Below are positions 4,724 through 6,089 of a stretch of DNA of 6,089 nt, piece by piece. The position numbers and the translations under genes are program-made. Each line of letters begins with the position of its first letter. Position 1 is the first letter of the stretch. Below the pieces are notes generated by a model, which worked only from the letters and a program-made list of their open reading frames with translations, was not told the origin of the DNA and did not search any database. The stretch is from an uncultured Collinsella sp. (GTDB lineage Bacteria > Actinomycetota > Coriobacteriia > Coriobacteriales > Coriobacteriaceae). The stretch spans positions 1 to 6,089 of the forward strand of contig CABUTP010000098.1 of the NCBI GenBank assembly GCA_902494545.1. Reading direction: 5' to 3'.

Positions 4724-6089
4724 TTATGCGGATATGGAGGATCGCTCGCCAAGTCCGAAAAAAGGAATTGCAAGCAGGTAATCGACCATAACGCAATAGG
4801 TTAGGGCCGCATCCGAAAGCCGTTCGTCCACGATGAGCTTCTCATAAGCGGGATTGCGCCAGCCGCTGTGACGCTGCGTGCCGCCTTTGGTGGTCATTTC
4901 CGGCTGGTACTTGATGCGGTCGATGATGTTCCGGGCACAATCTCTGGCCAGCCCATCAGCCACGTCATGCCATTCGTCTGCGCTAAGACCGCCGTAGATG
5001 CGTAACAGATTGCGTAGTTTACTCACGTAATGGGTATCGGATCTGTCGTTGCAGGAAAGAATGTAGTACCGATACACGTTGGCGAGCAGGCCAACGTCAT
5101 TGAGTCCCTCGGCGCAGCATTCCATGATGGTATGCCATCCATGGGGCAGCAGGTCCGGCAGCAGACCGTTATGCCGGGCATCGATATCGACATCTTCCAT
5201 ATCCCGGCTCGACAGAAGGAAACCTTGTGCGAGCATGTATGCGGAACGCAAGTGCCCTTCATGAATCATGTTCGCAGCGTTCATCAGTGTGAGGGCCATT
5301 GACTCCGAGTATTCGCTCAGAAGCTGCTCGCGTCCAGCGTCATCGTCGGACAGAACATACAGATCGTAGGCGTTCATTAGCGTGAACAGTTGCAATACGT
5401 GCAACGATTCATCCGAAATGAAGTCGGTTTCGTCGTCTACTTCGCTCGTGTCCTCGTTATCCTCATCCTCGTCGTCCTCGTCGCTTTCTTCGCTCTCTTC
5501 GTTGAACGAGTATTCCAGATTACGCGTTATCGCGTTGTCGATCACGTCATAGGCCCACATGCGTTTGTCGTCATATTGGGCGAAAGCGAGCGCGCTGGAA
5601 ATCAGCAACATACTGTTCAATGGTTCGTATTGCCGCATGTCTTTGTCGTTCGCGGCCTGCGCAATGGTGTTCAATGCCTTGCCGGCGGTAGGGGAGTCGG
5701 CGAATTCCGCCACATTCTCCATATAGCATCGCACGCGCATCGCCAGATCATCCATAATCGTGAGCAAAGGTTCGGAGCCATCGTCGTTCTCGGACGAGAG
5801 CAGAAGCGCGTGGACTTCGTGTATGCACAGTCGCAGGTTGCCGCATGCGCTCGCGTAATCACTGGATTGCAGGGCATTGCCCGCGATAGCCTGCACGGTT
5901 TTGATGAATTCTGTGTAGTCACAGGATTTGCTGTACGCATCGCTGTGCTTACTGATATGAATAATGAAACGTTCATGGCATCGGCGGATTGTGTCGGAGA
6001 GCATGGTTTGTGCGTCGATCAGCGGGATTAGCGGTCGTTCTTCGTCTGGCTGGGCGCGGAAAGTCTTTGCGGCTTTGCGCAGCTGGGCG
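4724..6089 (-). CDS. Large helical protein, 5' end outside the window; possibly SWIM zinc-finger-related
   Basis: The frame is open to the right edge of the window, so the gene is partial; 454 residues are visible. The ATG at 6004 is unlikely to be the start: the 28 codons before it also read as protein (for example KAAKTFRAQPDEERPLIPLI) and it has no clear ribosome-binding site. The protein is almost wholly helical, with no signal peptide or membrane segment. A strongly acidic, low-complexity stretch (about 5422-5501, EESEESDEDDEDEDNED) links two helical halves. The spacing and phrases such as GLSADEWHDVADGL and NPAYEKLIVDERLSDAAL recall the repeat region at the C-terminal end of SWIM zinc-finger proteins. 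The zinc-binding part would lie outside the window, so this is a weak assignment. The C-terminus may be abnormal: a six-T run (4759-4764 on the - strand) precedes a 13-residue tail unlike the rest, and the neighbouring frame stays open to 4606. Confidence 0.75.
   Translation of the reverse strand, partial: AQLRKAAKTFRAQPDEERPLIPLIDAQTMLSDTIRRCHERFIIHISKHSDAYSKSCDYTEFIKTVQAIAGNALQSSDYASACGNLRLCIHEVHALLLSSENDDGSEPLLTIMDDLAMRVRCYMENVAEFADSPTAGKALNTIAQAANDKDMRQYEPLNSMLLISSALAFAQYDDKRMWAYDVIDNAITRNLEYSFNEESEESDEDDEDEDNEDTSEVDDETDFISDESLHVLQLFTLMNAYDLYVLSDDDAGREQLLSEYSESMALTLMNAANMIHEGHLRSAYMLAQGFLLSSRDMEDVDIDARHNGLLPDLLPHGWHTIMECCAEGLNDVGLLANVYRYYILSCNDRSDTHYVSKLRNLLRIYGGLSADEWHDVADGLARDCARNIIDRIKYQPEMTTKGGTQRHSGWRNPAYEKLIVDERLSDAALTYCVMVDYLLAIPFFGLGERSSISA

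Noticed and set aside
4596..4781. 61-residue + strand frame
   Set aside because: It has a TTG start, Arg/Gly/Ser-rich low-complexity content and overlap with the end of the - strand gene. The strong ribosome-binding site here serves a different frame.
5390..6031. 213-residue open frame on the + strand
   Set aside because: It is the mirror of the real - strand gene. The composition is valine/arginine-rich, and it includes the reverse of the acidic Asp/Glu codon run.
1..6089. CRISPR array, tRNA or rRNA genes
   Set aside because: No regularly spaced repeat-spacer pattern, cloverleaf with CCA-proximal stem or conserved rRNA segment was recognised by eye.

Overview
The window looks like a piece of a Bifidobacterium chromosome (B. 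longum-like; a best guess from gene style and base composition, not a database match). It is a mosaic. Moderately GC-rich host genes lie at both ends, a very GC-rich insertion sequence sits on the left, and an AT-rich stretch of decayed mobile and defence DNA lies in the middle.

Layout. (1) Positions 28-564 (+) encode a Bcp-type thioredoxin-dependent peroxiredoxin with both redox cysteines. (2) Positions 606-1397 (-) encode a conserved-looking cytoplasmic protein that I cannot assign; it converges on the peroxiredoxin gene. (3) About 1433-2895 is a complete insertion sequence: one D,D-35-E (rve-fold) transposase on the + strand. Each end carries two tandem copies of the terminal repeat at a 35-bp period instead of one. 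It lies directly upstream of the 606-1397 gene and has probably displaced that gene's promoter. (4) About 2896-4250 is AT-rich and holds gene remnants, all on the - strand. One is the C-terminal tail of a probable XRE-type repressor (3101-3307). The other is a 181-residue in-frame chimera (3481-4026): its first ~95 residues look like the N-terminus of an AIPR abortive-infection protein, and its last ~80 are the C-terminal end of a Tn916-type tyrosine integrase. Direct repeats and a hairpin downstream of the integrase end resemble what is left of an element's attachment region. (5) About 4027-4723 has no convincing gene, only a promoter candidate, a hairpin, an operator-like palindrome and a tiny open frame with a strong ribosome-binding site. 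(6) Positions 4724-6089 (-) hold the 3' part of a large host gene running off the window. It resembles the C-terminal part of SWIM zinc-finger proteins and may be frameshifted near its end.

How it fits together. The island reads as the scar of an integrative element that carried a phage-defence gene. A deletion appears to have joined the defence gene's start to the integrase's end, leaving a small open frame behind a plausible promoter. Nothing in the middle looks like a complete working system. The two observations I rate highest are the AIPR-integrase fusion and the doubled terminal repeats of the insertion sequence.
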